Shown one piece after another: positions 43,644-52,427 of a DNA stretch of 64,000 nucleotides. Position 1 is the stretch's first letter. Each line of letters starts with the position of its first letter. Source of the stretch: Saprospiraceae bacterium (GTDB lineage Bacteria > Bacteroidota > Bacteroidia > Chitinophagales > Saprospiraceae); the NCBI GenBank assembly GCA_013360405.1, contig JABWBR010000004.1, positions 2,501 through 66,500 on the forward strand. The letters run 5' to 3'. Under the pieces are notes generated by a model. That model was not told the origin of the DNA. It searched no databases and saw nothing but the letters and a program-made list of their open reading frames with translations. A program made the position numbers and the translations under genes.

Positions 43644-44954
43644 TCAGATGCGTTTTATTTGAGCGCCCAGGGCATTGAGTCGTTCGTCGATGCGCTGGTA
43701 GCCGCGATCAATTTGGTGAATATTGTGGATAACGCTTTTGCCTTTGGCCGACATAGCGGCGATGAGCAGGGCTACGCCTGCGCGAATATCGGGCGAAGTC
43801 ATTTCGATACCGCGCAGTTGGAACCGACGGTTGAGGCCTATCACGGTGGCGCGATGTGGGTCGCAAAGAATAATTTGCGCGCCCATGTCGATCAGTTTAT
43901 CTACAAAAAACAAGCGGCTTTCGAACATCTTCTGGTGGATGAGCACGCTGCCGTTGGCTTGCGTGGCTACTACCAGCACGATACTCATGAGGTCGGGCGT
44001 AAAGCCGGGCCAGGGAGCATCGTAAATCGTAAGGATCGAGCCGTCGATAAAAGTCTGGATATGGTATTCTTCCTGGCTGGGGATATAGATATCGTCGCCG
44101 CGGATTTCCATGGCGATGCCCAGTTTTTCGAACATGTGGGGAATGATGCCCAGTTCGGCCACTTGAACGTCCTTGATAGTAAGTTCCGATTGGGTCATAG
44201 CGGCCATACCGATAAAGCTGCCCACCTCGATCATATCGGGCAGCAGTCGGTGGTTTGTGCCGCCGAGTTGGCTTACCCCTTCGATTGTGAGCAGGTTGGA
44301 GCCGATGCCTGAGATGCGGGCGCCCATACGAACGAGCATGCGGCAAAGTTGCTGTACGTAGGGTTCACAGGCGGCGTTGTATATCTGGGTGGTTCCTTTA
44401 GCTAGCACGGCGGCCATAATCACGTTGGCGGTACCGGTAACGGAGATCTCCTCCATCAGCATATACTTGCCCTTGAGTTCGGAGGCGTCGAGATAATAGC
44501 GGTTATTGGCTTCATCGTAGACGAACCTGGCGCCCAGTTGTTCAAAGCCGAGGAGGTGGGTATCGAGGCGTCTACGGCCGATCTTATCGCCGCCGGGTTT
44601 GGCCAGGAATGCTTTGCCGAAGCGCCCCAGCATAGGACCGATAAGTGTCACGGAACCCCTGATGCGGCTGGCATTTTTCTGGTAATCGTCTGATTGAGCG
44701 TAATCGAGGTCGATTGATTTGGCCTGAAAAGAAAAAGTGTCGGGATTGACTTGTGCTACCTCTACGCCGAGGCCTTGGAGTAATTCGATGAGCAGTCGTA
44801 CATCCCGGATATCGGGGATATTGGAAATAGTAACCTTTTCTTCGGTTAGGAGAACGGCGCAGATAACTTGCAGCGCTTCGTTTTTGGCGCCTTGCGGCGT
44901 AATGGCGCCGCTCAGGCGAAGGCCGCCGGTAACTTCAAAGGCATCGGAGATCAT
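43644..44954 (-). CDS. murA: UDP-N-acetylglucosamine 1-carboxyvinyltransferase
   Basis: This 436-residue enzyme makes the first committed step of peptidoglycan synthesis, adding enolpyruvate from PEP to UDP-GlcNAc. Lys24 in QGAKNEAL and the loop region LAKPGGDKIGRRRLDTH are present. At the position of the usual catalytic Cys115 it has Asp123, the variant known to confer insensitivity to fosfomycin. The ATG at 44954 matches the family start; a longer in-frame reading passes through the hairpin at 44981-45005. glmS upstream feeds the same precursor path. Confidence 0.96.
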   Translation of the reverse strand: MISDAFEVTGGLRLSGAITPQGAKNEALQVICAVLLTEEKVTISNIPDIRDVRLLIELLQGLGVEVAQVNPDTFSFQAKSIDLDYAQSDDYQKNASRIRGSVTLIGPMLGRFGKAFLAKPGGDKIGRRRLDTHLLGFEQLGARFVYDEANNRYYLDASELKGKYMLMEEISVTGTANVIMAAVLAKGTTQIYNAACEPYVQQLCRMLVRMGARISGIGSNLLTIEGVSQLGGTNHRLLPDMIEVGSFIGMAAMTQSELTIKDVQVAELGIIPHMFEKLGIAMEIRGDDIYIPSQEEYHIQTFIDGSILTIYDAPWPGFTPDLMSIVLVVATQANGSVLIHQKMFESRLFFVDKLIDMGAQIILCDPHRATVIGLNRRFQLRGIEMTSPDIRAGVALLIAAMSAKGKSVIHNIHQIDRGYQRIDERLNALGAQIKRI

Positions 44955-44980
44955 TGCCGGTGTATTTTTTTTGCGGTGAC

Positions 44981-45005
44981 AGGGTGAACGGTGAACGTTC
45001 ACCCT
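44981..45005 (-). terminator. Hairpin between DUF4290 gene and murA
   Basis: AGGGTGAACG (44981-44990) pairs perfectly with CGTTCACCCT (44996-45005) around a 5-nt loop. The stem overlaps the DUF4290 stop codon. A T-tract is lacking on the minus strand, so it may only attenuate or punctuate the operon. Confidence 0.5.
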
Positions 45006-45723
45006 ACTTCTTGCGGCGACCGCCGTTATTCATATTCTTATTTCTGTTGCGGTCGCGGTCGCCCTGGTTATTGCGTTGATTGGGGTAAGAGGGGCCGCCG
45101 CTGCGTGATTTATTCATATTATTGGGGCGTTGCTGTTGTTGTTGTTTGCTTCTATTTGGACCGCCGCCCAGGTTGTCGAGTGAAGCATCTTCGTGCATCG
45201 TGATCACCCCGTTTGACAGGGCGGCCAGGTCGCCTTTGATCACCTCATCGCTTACGTAGAGTTCCCGGTTCCAGGTTTTGTAGGCCAATTTCATATAAGC
45301 GCCGATAACAGCCACAAAGGCATCGCGTTTACGGCCGGGGGGCATGCTCATCGCTTTGGCGACGAGTCGTTGAACGTTAGTGCCGTAATGGCGGAATCTG
45401 GTTTCCGATTGGGGATAAGGGATGATATCCGGTTTCTTGTGTGCGTCTTCCGGACTGGGTTTATAGCCGAATGGCGGAGTCACGTCGAGGTCGAAGTCGG
45501 CGATAATAAAAACGTGCTTCCACAGCTTTTCCTTAAAATCTTCGGCACTTCGGTTTTGGGGGTGCATTTGCATCATCAGATCCACTACTTTTTCCACGAA
45601 TGCCTGTCGAAAACGGTCATCCTGGATAGTTTTTGCGTGATGGATCAGGTTTTGCACATTCCGGCCATATTCCGGGATGATGAGTTCTTCTAGTGAAGAA
45701 TTATAATCCATATTTATTGCCAT
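45004..45723 (-). CDS. DUF4290 family protein with low-complexity basic tail
   Basis: This 239-residue protein matches DUF4290, with the opening DYNSSLEELIIPEYGRNVQNLI and ADFDLDVTPPFGYKPS near residue 80. The last 50 residues are Asn/Gln/Arg/Gly-rich, with a run of five Gln and repeated RNRN/NNGGRRKK, suggesting an unstructured nucleic-acid-binding tail. The function is unknown, and the gene commonly lies beside murA in Bacteroidota. The start may be the ATG at 45723 or the one at 45711. It follows glmS by 20 nt. Confidence 0.82.
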   Translation of the reverse strand: MAINMDYNSSLEELIIPEYGRNVQNLIHHAKTIQDDRFRQAFVEKVVDLMMQMHPQNRSAEDFKEKLWKHVFIIADFDLDVTPPFGYKPSPEDAHKKPDIIPYPQSETRFRHYGTNVQRLVAKAMSMPPGRKRDAFVAVIGAYMKLAYKTWNRELYVSDEVIKGDLAALSNGVITMHEDASLDNLGGGPNRSKQQQQQRPNNMNKSRSGGPSYPNQRNNQGDRDRNRNKNMNNGGRRKK

Positions 45724-45743
45724 AGGGCAGTGCGTTTTTGATA

Positions 45744-47582
45744 TTATTCTACGGTTACTGATTTGGCCAGATTTCGGGGTTGGTCTACGTTGCATCCGCG
45801 CATCACAGCGATGTGGTACGAGAGGAGTTGCAGGGGTATCACCGAAAGCAGGGGAGTAAGGGGTTCTTCTGTGTCGGGGATTTCGATCGTATAATCCGCA
45901 ATTTTGCTGATCACTTCGTCTCCTTCGGTTACCACGGCGATCACCAGGCCTTTGCGCGCTTTCACTTCCTGAATATTGCTGACGATTTTATCGTAGGCGC
46001 TTCTATTGGTGGCGATGACCACTACGGGCATTTGATCGTCGATAAGGGCGATGGGGCCGTGTTTCATTTCTGCTGCGGGATAACCTTCCGCATGGATGTA
46101 AGAGATCTCCTTTAATTTCAAAGCCCCTTCAAGTGCGACCGGGAAATTATAGCCGCGGCCCAAATATAGCGCATTAGGTCGATCTTTGATCTCGCCGGCA
46201 ATATATTTTACCATAGCATTGCTTTCGAGAACCTTTTGCACCTTGGCGGGAATGTTGGCTAATTCGCGCACCAATTGCTGGTAATAGGAATTAGAAATCG
46301 TGCCGCGCTTGTGGGCAAGCACCAGGGCCATCATTGTGAGCAGCGTTACCTGGCCGGTAAAGGCCTTTGTAGAAGCTACGCCGATTTCGGGGCCGGCGTG
46401 GATATACGAGCCTGCATCGGTATAGCGCGCGATAGAAGATCCTACCACATTTACAATTCCGTAAATTAGTGCGCCCTTTTCCTTAGCTAGTTCGAGGGCC
46501 GCGAGGGTATCAGCGGTTTCACCCGACTGAGAAATGGCAATGACTACGTCTTTTTCGGTAATAATCGGGTTGCGATAGCGCAATTCTGATGCGTATTCTA
46601 CCTCAACAGGAATGCGCGCCAGGTCTTCAAAGAGGTATTCACCGATGAGACCTGCGTGCCAGGAAGTACCGCAGCCGGCAATAATAAAGCGATTGGCGTT
46701 AATAATGCGGTTGATATATTCTTCGAGACCGCCGAGGCGTACCCAGCCTTCATCGGCGTTGAGGCGGCCGCGCATACAGTCGGCAATTGTCGTGTGTTGC
46801 TCGTGGATTTCCTTGAGCATAAAATAGTCGTAGCCGCCTTTCTCCAGCATTTCGATTTTGAGGTCGAGTTCGTGGATGAAAGGGGTCTGCTTTTCGTTGT
46901 CAATCGTTTTTATCTGCAAATCGCCATAACGGGGCACCATAGCGATTTCCTCGTCGTTGAGATACACCACTTTTTTGGTGTGTTCAATAATAGGTGTTGC
47001 GTCAGAGGCGATGAAATATTCGCCTTCGCCGATGCCAATGACGAGGGGGCTAGCTTTGCGGGCAGCCACCAATTTGTTGGGGTCGGTATTGTCAATAAGG
47101 ACAATGGCGTAAGCGCCTACTACTCTGGTGAGGGCTATACGGACGGCTTCTTCGAGGGGTAGGTTGCCGCGTTTTTGAATTTCCTCGATCAGGTGAACGA
47201 GTACCTCTGTATCGGTTTCGCTCTCAAATACATGGCCTTCCTTTTCGAGGGCAGCTTTCAGGAGGGCATAATTTTCGATAATGCCATTATGTACGATAGA
47301 GAGTCGGTGATTGCCCGAGGTATGGGGGTGTGCGTTAATATCATCGGGGGCGCCGTGGGTAGCCCAGCGGGTATGACCGATGCCGATATTGCCTTCGTGA
47401 GACAGTTCTTTTGCGTAATCGATGAGTTCGCCAACCTTGCCTTTTTTCTTGTAAATGTGGGTGCCGCCGTTAAGCAAGGCTACTCCTGCACTGTCATAGC
47501 CTCGGTATTCAAGGCGTTGCAGGCCTTTGATCAATATGGGGTAGGCTTGTTTTTCGCCTATATAAGCCACAATTCCACACAT
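45744..47582 (-). CDS. glmS: Glutamine--fructose-6-phosphate aminotransferase (isomerizing)
   Basis: This 612-residue enzyme makes glucosamine-6-phosphate, the entry to UDP-GlcNAc. The mature N-terminus CGIVAYIGEKQ has the nucleophilic Cys1, with GHTRWATHG near residue 72. Two sugar isomerase (SIS) domains follow, with AISQSGETADT near 350 and GRGYNFPVALEGALKLKEIS near 475. The C-terminus ends LAKSVTVE as in other GlmS. No glmS ribozyme is expected or seen; the upstream gap is only 22 nt after the DUF4270 gene, so it is co-transcribed. Confidence 0.97.
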   Translation of the reverse strand: MCGIVAYIGEKQAYPILIKGLQRLEYRGYDSAGVALLNGGTHIYKKKGKVGELIDYAKELSHEGNIGIGHTRWATHGAPDDINAHPHTSGNHRLSIVHNGIIENYALLKAALEKEGHVFESETDTEVLVHLIEEIQKRGNLPLEEAVRIALTRVVGAYAIVLIDNTDPNKLVAARKASPLVIGIGEGEYFIASDATPIIEHTKKVVYLNDEEIAMVPRYGDLQIKTIDNEKQTPFIHELDLKIEMLEKGGYDYFMLKEIHEQHTTIADCMRGRLNADEGWVRLGGLEEYINRIINANRFIIAGCGTSWHAGLIGEYLFEDLARIPVEVEYASELRYRNPIITEKDVVIAISQSGETADTLAALELAKEKGALIYGIVNVVGSSIARYTDAGSYIHAGPEIGVASTKAFTGQVTLLTMMALVLAHKRGTISNSYYQQLVRELANIPAKVQKVLESNAMVKYIAGEIKDRPNALYLGRGYNFPVALEGALKLKEISYIHAEGYPAAEMKHGPIALIDDQMPVVVIATNRSAYDKIVSNIQEVKARKGLVIAVVTEGDEVISKIADYTIEIPDTEEPLTPLLSVIPLQLLSYHIAVMRGCNVDQPRNLAKSVTVE

Positions 47583-47604
47583 GGTCGTACGGTTTAAAAT
47601 GGAA

Positions 47605-48960
47605 TTATAATTTGGTATAAGTAACCTTTAGCTGCAGGGGATAAGTAGCGTGACCTGCACCGCAAAGGGTTACGCGGTCGGTGCGACGGGCGCCAAATCG
47701 CACTACCAGATATATTTCGTTAATTTCTTCCCCTTTGATCATTTGCTGGAAGTGAGAAGTCAGATTCATCTTATATTGGGAAGGCTGTCCGTTGACGCCT
47801 TTTTCCAGCACGCCGCCAAAAATTTCGTTAAGGCCGTTTATGGCGAGGCCAAGTCTCACGTCGTCGATTTCTTTCAGCTTGCCGTTGCTATCGCGGGTAA
47901 AAAGCAGCAGTTGATCGGCGGGCGTAAATATAGTTGCATTGTCGCCATCCAGATAAGTCACTGTTGCGATCAATTCCGCTTTGTTAATAATCGCATTATC
48001 GAGGTTTTCAACGTAGGGCAGGGTGATTTTGGTATATATTCCCCTCATCCCCTGTACGAAAGTATATTCATCTCCCAGTAAGGCGTCGTTTAGATAGGGT
48101 TCAACGGGGGCGCCGCTATAGTCGTGTTCGTAACGGGCGGTAGTCACGCCGTAGTTGTTAAAGGCAAAAACGTACTGTTCTTTTTTGGCGTTTTTGGTAT
48201 AAAAAACGTGGATGCCGCTGAATGCCGATAGCACATTAAAACTGAGCATACCGGTATTTTGGGTAGTGGGCTTCAGATGCAGGCCTTTAAAAACGCTAAG
48301 AAAAGTACTGTCGTTTTTATAAATAGTAGAATCATATTGCAGCAGTCGCTGTCCCAATTCAGGACTGAGGGTAATGCGCAAGTGGGGAATAACCTTTACT
48401 GTGTCAGCAATGTTGGCTTCGTAATTAATAATTTCGAGACTGTCGTATTTGGGCACGAATTCCCGGCTGCCCAATGAAATGGGTTTGGTGACAAAACTGT
48501 CATCCGAAGTATAAGTCTCGTCTTCGTTGAGCGACTCGTCTAATTCCAGTACCTCCATGCCAAACGTTTGGTTCACATCGCCATAATACCCGGAAGAATC
48601 ATACACAAGCACCAACACGATAGAATCGAGCGTGGCGCCGGTAAAATCAAAGCTTTCGTATCCTCCCGACAAGGTGCGTTGCAGCCTGGCCTGGGTGTAC
48701 ACAGAAGCTGTGGATTTTCCCAATATGGGGTCGGTAATTTGACCAAATAAATAACTTGACAGCAAGGTTGTCGGAGAATACGTGGTAAGCGTATCGCCGA
48801 TAAAACTGGAAGTTTCCATACTGATCGTATCTGTAAATTCAACGCCGATCTGGTCGCCTTCCAACAAATCCGAGCCTACATCGGTAGGATCTATACATGC
48901 AGAGATAGATAACAACAAGACGGTTGCGACAGCGCATGCCGCAGCGCTAATGCTTTTCAT
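47605..48960 (-). CDS. DUF4270 lipoprotein
   Basis: This 451-residue protein has a signal sequence and lipobox (LLLSISACIDP, Cys near 22) followed by DPTDVGSDLLEGDQIGVEF, the typical opening of DUF4270. The rest is beta-rich and Thr/Tyr-rich, suggesting an outer-membrane lipoprotein. The function is unknown; in Bacteroidota it is often next to glmS or glycogen synthase genes, as here. The ATG at 48960 is chosen because the longer in-frame reading puts 67 odd residues before the signal peptide. Confidence 0.85.
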   Translation of the reverse strand: MKSISAAACAVATVLLLSISACIDPTDVGSDLLEGDQIGVEFTDTISMETSSFIGDTLTTYSPTTLLSSYLFGQITDPILGKSTASVYTQARLQRTLSGGYESFDFTGATLDSIVLVLVYDSSGYYGDVNQTFGMEVLELDESLNEDETYTSDDSFVTKPISLGSREFVPKYDSLEIINYEANIADTVKVIPHLRITLSPELGQRLLQYDSTIYKNDSTFLSVFKGLHLKPTTQNTGMLSFNVLSAFSGIHVFYTKNAKKEQYVFAFNNYGVTTARYEHDYSGAPVEPYLNDALLGDEYTFVQGMRGIYTKITLPYVENLDNAIINKAELIATVTYLDGDNATIFTPADQLLLFTRDSNGKLKEIDDVRLGLAINGLNEIFGGVLEKGVNGQPSQYKMNLTSHFQQMIKGEEINEIYLVVRFGARRTDRVTLCGAGHATYPLQLKVTYTKL

Positions 48961-49018
48961 GCTTAAGCTTGAATTATTTATACAAGGTGAAAGCGTCGTG
49001 TCACTAGAAAAGGTTGAA

Positions 49019-49840
49019 TCAATGTTTTGGCACTTCTTCTTCCAGCAGGGAATTATAAAATTCGAGAAATGCGGGCATTTGCTCCTCTCCTTTAGCTGAC
49101 AACACGGGTTTATCTGTTTTGGCAAGTACTTCTTGCAGGTTTTCTGCCAGGGGTTCTTCACCTACCACCAAGGCATCGGCATATGCGATAGCGCCGTGAT
49201 GCAGCACCACGCCGCTGCCGTTTTGGTAATGGCCGAGGTCTTCGGGGGTAAGGTTATTAATAGATGCTTTTGCTGCAAAATTTTCACCGAAATCGTAAGT
49301 AGTGGTTCCGTCATACAACGAATAAACTACCTTGGCGCGTTGGAACAAGGGCTCTGTTTTGTATGCCGTTTTCAAATAAAGCGGGATGAGGCTGGTCATC
49401 CAGCCATGGCAATGTACGATATCGGGCGGCCAGCCGAATTTTTTCACAGTTTCGATTACGCCTTTGCAAAAGAAGACCATCCGATCGGCATTGTCTTCGT
49501 AAGATTGCCCGTCTTCATCCTGAAAAACTGCCTTGCGCTTGAAAAAATCGTCATTATCCAGAAAATAGACCTGCATCCTTGCCTCAGGCAAAGAAGCCAC
49601 CTTGATGATCAGGGGGTAGTCGTCGTCATCAACAATAATATTCATCCCGGAAAGGCGAACGACCTCGTGCAAACGGTGGCGACGTTCGTTAATGACGCCG
49701 AATCTGGGCATCAAAACGCGAATCTCCATTCCATTTTCCTGGATATATTGTGGCAATTTCCGGGCAATTTCTGCTATAAGTGATTGCTCGGTATAAGGCA
49801 GCATCTCCTGGGTTACAATCAGCACTTTCTTTTTACTCAT
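49019..49840 (-). CDS. Glycogen/starch synthase, catalytic N-terminal domain only
   Basis: This 273-residue protein corresponds to the first Rossmann-like domain of GT5 glycogen synthases: KKVLIVTQEMLPYTEQSLIAEI at the start, RVLMPRFGVINERRH near residue 42 and PPDIVHCHGWMTSLIPLYLKT near 140. The second GT-B domain, which holds the ADP-glucose site, is missing, and no frameshifted remnant is seen downstream. Such short forms are common in Bacteroidota, so this may be a distinct protein and not a decayed synthase. It heads the minus-strand cluster and is divergent from panC. Confidence 0.82.
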   Translation of the reverse strand: MSKKKVLIVTQEMLPYTEQSLIAEIARKLPQYIQENGMEIRVLMPRFGVINERRHRLHEVVRLSGMNIIVDDDDYPLIIKVASLPEARMQVYFLDNDDFFKRKAVFQDEDGQSYEDNADRMVFFCKGVIETVKKFGWPPDIVHCHGWMTSLIPLYLKTAYKTEPLFQRAKVVYSLYDGTTTYDFGENFAAKASINNLTPEDLGHYQNGSGVVLHHGAIAYADALVVGEEPLAENLQEVLAKTDKPVLSAKGEEQMPAFLEFYNSLLEEEVPKH

Positions 49841-49892
49841 ATCCCATTTTTTTACAATAAGCAGGGCGCTTAGCCTTCAATGAACAAAAACG

Positions 49893-49900
49893 CAAAGATA
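49893..49900 (-). promoter_or_regulatory. -7 box upstream of the glycogen synthase-like gene
   Basis: On the minus strand TATCTTTG matches TAnnTTTG, 52 nt before the start codon. It probably drives the cluster down to glmS-murA. A -33 TTG at the usual spacing is not evident. Confidence 0.45.
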
Positions 49901-49953
49901 GTAAAAATCAAGGACTTTTAACTTTTTTGACTATACAATATCCTTGAAGACGT

Positions 49954-49983
49954 CACAAACCATATTCAGACCGACTACTTTTG
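49954..49983 (+). promoter_or_regulatory. Predicted promoter of the panC operon
   Basis: TTG (49954-49956), a 19-nt spacer and TACTTTTG (49976-49983) match the Bacteroidota consensus. This leaves a leader of about 75 nt before panC. Confidence 0.6.
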
Positions 49984-50064
49984 CGCACTTTCATTTCAAA
50001 TAATTGTAAAACGCCTAACTTTACTTGTAAGTTTACGCGCTGACATACCACCTACGCGCTAAGT

Positions 50065-50913
50065 ATGTATCTATTTGCCAGGGTTGAACAATTACAGCGG
50101 CGCCTTAGGCTATTAAAAAGCCAGGGACGCACAATCGGTTTTGTGCCCACCATGGGGGCATTACACGAGGGTCACCTTTCTTTGTTGCAGCGATGCCACT
50201 CCGATGGATGTGTGGCCGTTTGCAGCATTTTTGTAAATCCCACTCAGTTTAACGAGGCTTCCGATCTGGAGAAATATCCGCGTACTCCAGCTAATGACGT
50301 TGAGATGTTGCTCAAGGTTGGTTGCGAGATATTATTTATGCCGCCGGTGGCTGAAATATACGACCAGGGTATGGGTATGCAGGTCGACCTGCCTCTCGGG
50401 CATCTTGAAACCGCAATGGAAGGACGGTTCAGACCCGGCCATTTTGCTGGAGTAGTTCAGGTAGTCAAACGCCTGCTCGACATTGTAGAACCGGAAGCGC
50501 TATACATGGGGCAGAAAGATTATCAGCAGGTAGCCATTATACGGCATCTCATCCGCACGCTGCAGTTGCCTGTAAATCTGGTGATGGGGGCCACCGTGAG
50601 AGAATCAGACGGTTTGGCCATGAGTTCTCGGAATGTTAGGCTTTCGCCTGCGCAAAGACAAATAGCACCGCAGATATATCAGACCCTGCTACAGGCTAAG
50701 GCAATGGCAGCGCACACGTTGCCGGCGGAAATAAGCCAAATAGGCATGCGCCAACTCGAGCGCCTGGGCTTTCGCCCCGAGTACTTTGAGATCGTCGACG
50801 CCGATACGCTGGAGACGGTGACCGAATACCACTCTGCGCGCCAAATGGTGGCTTGTGTGGCAGCATGGCTGGGCGAAGTAAGGCTTATCGACAATCTCTT
50901 GCTTTCCGATTAA
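50065..50913 (+). CDS. panC: Pantothenate synthetase
   Basis: This 282-residue enzyme joins pantoate and beta-alanine with ATP. The nucleotidyltransferase motifs are PTMGALHEGHLSLL (HxGH) near residue 30, NPTQFNEASDLEKYPRT near 60 and VRESDGLAMSSRNVRLS near 178. It lies directly before panD, which makes beta-alanine, so the two last substrates' steps are paired. panB is not in the window. Confidence 0.96.
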   Translation: MYLFARVEQLQRRLRLLKSQGRTIGFVPTMGALHEGHLSLLQRCHSDGCVAVCSIFVNPTQFNEASDLEKYPRTPANDVEMLLKVGCEILFMPPVAEIYDQGMGMQVDLPLGHLETAMEGRFRPGHFAGVVQVVKRLLDIVEPEALYMGQKDYQQVAIIRHLIRTLQLPVNLVMGATVRESDGLAMSSRNVRLSPAQRQIAPQIYQTLLQAKAMAAHTLPAEISQIGMRQLERLGFRPEYFEIVDADTLETVTEYHSARQMVACVAAWLGEVRLIDNLLLSD

Positions 50914-50957
50914 GATGTGGTCAACTTTATTCGGCGACTCATTGTTCATGTTGTGAT

Positions 50958-50965
50958 TATATTTG
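50958..50965 (+). promoter_or_regulatory. -7 box just before panD
   Basis: TATATTTG matches TAnnTTTG and lies 9 nt before the panD ATG, so a transcript from here would have almost no leader. No good -33 box is present, and chance occurrence is possible. Confidence 0.3.
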
Positions 50966-50973
50966 CAGTCGCT

Positions 50974-51327
50974 ATGATGATACAACGCTTTAAATCGAAG
51001 ATACACAGAGCTACTATTACAGAAGCCAACCTACACTATGTGGGCAGCATCACGATTGACGAAGAACTGATGGATGCTGCCAACTTCATAGAAGGCGAGC
51101 GCGTACAAGTAGTGAACAACAACAACGGCGAACGGCTGGAAACTTACATCATCAAAGGTGAGCGTGGTTCCGGCGTGATCTGCCTCAACGGCGCCGCTGC
51201 CCGGCGCGCGCAGGTAGGCGATGTGGTGATTATCATTTCTTATGCCTGGATGGAAATAGAAGAGGCCAAAAAATTTGTGCCCAGTGTCGTATTTCTCGAT
51301 GAGAAAAACCGCATGATCAAACCCTAA
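50974..51327 (+). CDS. panD: Aspartate 1-decarboxylase
   Basis: This 117-residue proenzyme makes beta-alanine from aspartate with a pyruvoyl cofactor. The start at 50974 places the self-cleavage site Gly24-Ser25 (in HYVGSITID) exactly where it is in the E. coli enzyme, and Lys9 and His11 also align. An open frame continues upstream to 50917 but adds a hydrophobic stretch foreign to the family. [20 protein letters not shown] and the [17 protein letters not shown] block are typical. Confidence 0.95.
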   Translation: MMIQRFKSKIHRATITEANLHYVGSITIDEELMDAANFIEGERVQVVNNNNGERLETYIIKGERGSGVICLNGAAARRAQVGDVVIIISYAWMEIEEAKKFVPSVVFLDEKNRMIKP

Positions 51328-51353
51328 TCCGTCTTTTCTCAAATAGCAGCGTT

Positions 51354-52424
51354 TTGAAACAGGTTCTAATCAATGTAGTCAAATTTCTATTCTTTCTGGG
51401 GCTCGGCGTGTTAATCCTGTATTTGGTTTACCAAAATCAGGATGCGGCATACAGGGAAGATTGCGCATTAAAGGGCGTGCCCGCTTCCGAGTGTAGCTTG
51501 TTGCAAAAAGTAATCAACGACTTTGGCCAGGTCAATTACTGGTGGATTCTGGCCGTGTTGGGCGTCTATTCGATCAGTAACCTGAGCCGGGCGATACGTT
51601 GGAATATGCTGCTCAGAGCACTGGGGTACAAACCCAAGTTGATCAATGCTTTTATCACTATCATTATCGGTTATTTTGCCAACCTGGGCTTGCCTCGCAT
51701 GGGCGAAGTAGTGCGGGCGGGCGTCATGGCCCGCTACGAGCGTATGGCCATTGAAAAAGTAATGGGTACCATCGTGGTCGACCGTGTGATAGATGTGATC
51801 AGTATTTTATTCATCACGGCGCTGGCTTTTTTGCTGCAATTTGAAACGATCTGGGCTTTTGTAGACGAGCAGGTTTCGCTCACCGAACGCTTCGGCGGGG
51901 TGGGCAATCTGTTGATCGTACTCTCTGTCTCTTTTGCCGCTTTTGCCGCCTTGATCTATATTTTTCGCAAACAACTCATGCGCACGCCACTATTCCGGAA
52001 AATAGCCGCAATTGCAGGCGGTTTCTGGGAGGGCATTCAAACCGTGCGTCAACTCGACAGGCCCTGGTGGTTTGTAATACATAGCATCAATGTGTGGCTC
52101 ATGTTTTTTGCCATGACCTACCTGCTTTTCTGGGCTTTCCCTCCCACGGCAGGTTTGCCGGTGATAGCCGTGCTTGTCGTCTTTGTATTTGGCACCTGGG
52201 GGGTAGTCATCCCATCGCCCGGCGGTATGGGGACGTATCATTTTCTCGCCCAATTAGCGCTGAGTATTTATGGGGTGAGCGGAGACGACGGCTTTTCGTG
52301 GGCCAATATTTCGTTTTTCTCGGTACAGATAGGAAGTAATATTGTCGGGGGGCTTTTGGGGTTCATTATTTTGCCCATTATCAATAGGCACACCCATTCT
52401 TCCGCTTCTGTTTCAACAACATAG
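51354..52424 (+). CDS. Flippase-like (lysylphosphatidylglycerol synthase membrane region) protein
   Basis: This 356-residue protein has about eight membrane helices and matches the UPF0104/AglD-type family. It shows NLSRAIRWNMLLRALGYKP near residue 83, GYFANLGLPRMGEVVRAGV near 105 and a later FGTWGVVIPSPGGMGTYHF near 280. Some relatives move lipids or lipid-linked sugars, but the activity here is unknown. The start is TTG; the first internal Met is within the conserved core. It lies 26 nt after panD in what appears to be one operon. Confidence 0.82.
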   Translation: MKQVLINVVKFLFFLGLGVLILYLVYQNQDAAYREDCALKGVPASECSLLQKVINDFGQVNYWWILAVLGVYSISNLSRAIRWNMLLRALGYKPKLINAFITIIIGYFANLGLPRMGEVVRAGVMARYERMAIEKVMGTIVVDRVIDVISILFITALAFLLQFETIWAFVDEQVSLTERFGGVGNLLIVLSVSFAAFAALIYIFRKQLMRTPLFRKIAAIAGGFWEGIQTVRQLDRPWWFVIHSINVWLMFFAMTYLLFWAFPPTAGLPVIAVLVVFVFGTWGVVIPSPGGMGTYHFLAQLALSIYGVSGDDGFSWANISFFSVQIGSNIVGGLLGFIILPIINRHTHSSASVSTT

Positions 52425-52427
52425 GTT

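Noticed and set aside
48961-49161. 67-residue extension of the DUF4270 gene
   Set aside because: It would put Cys/Lys-rich residues before a clear lipoprotein signal and overlap the end of the glycogen synthase-like gene.
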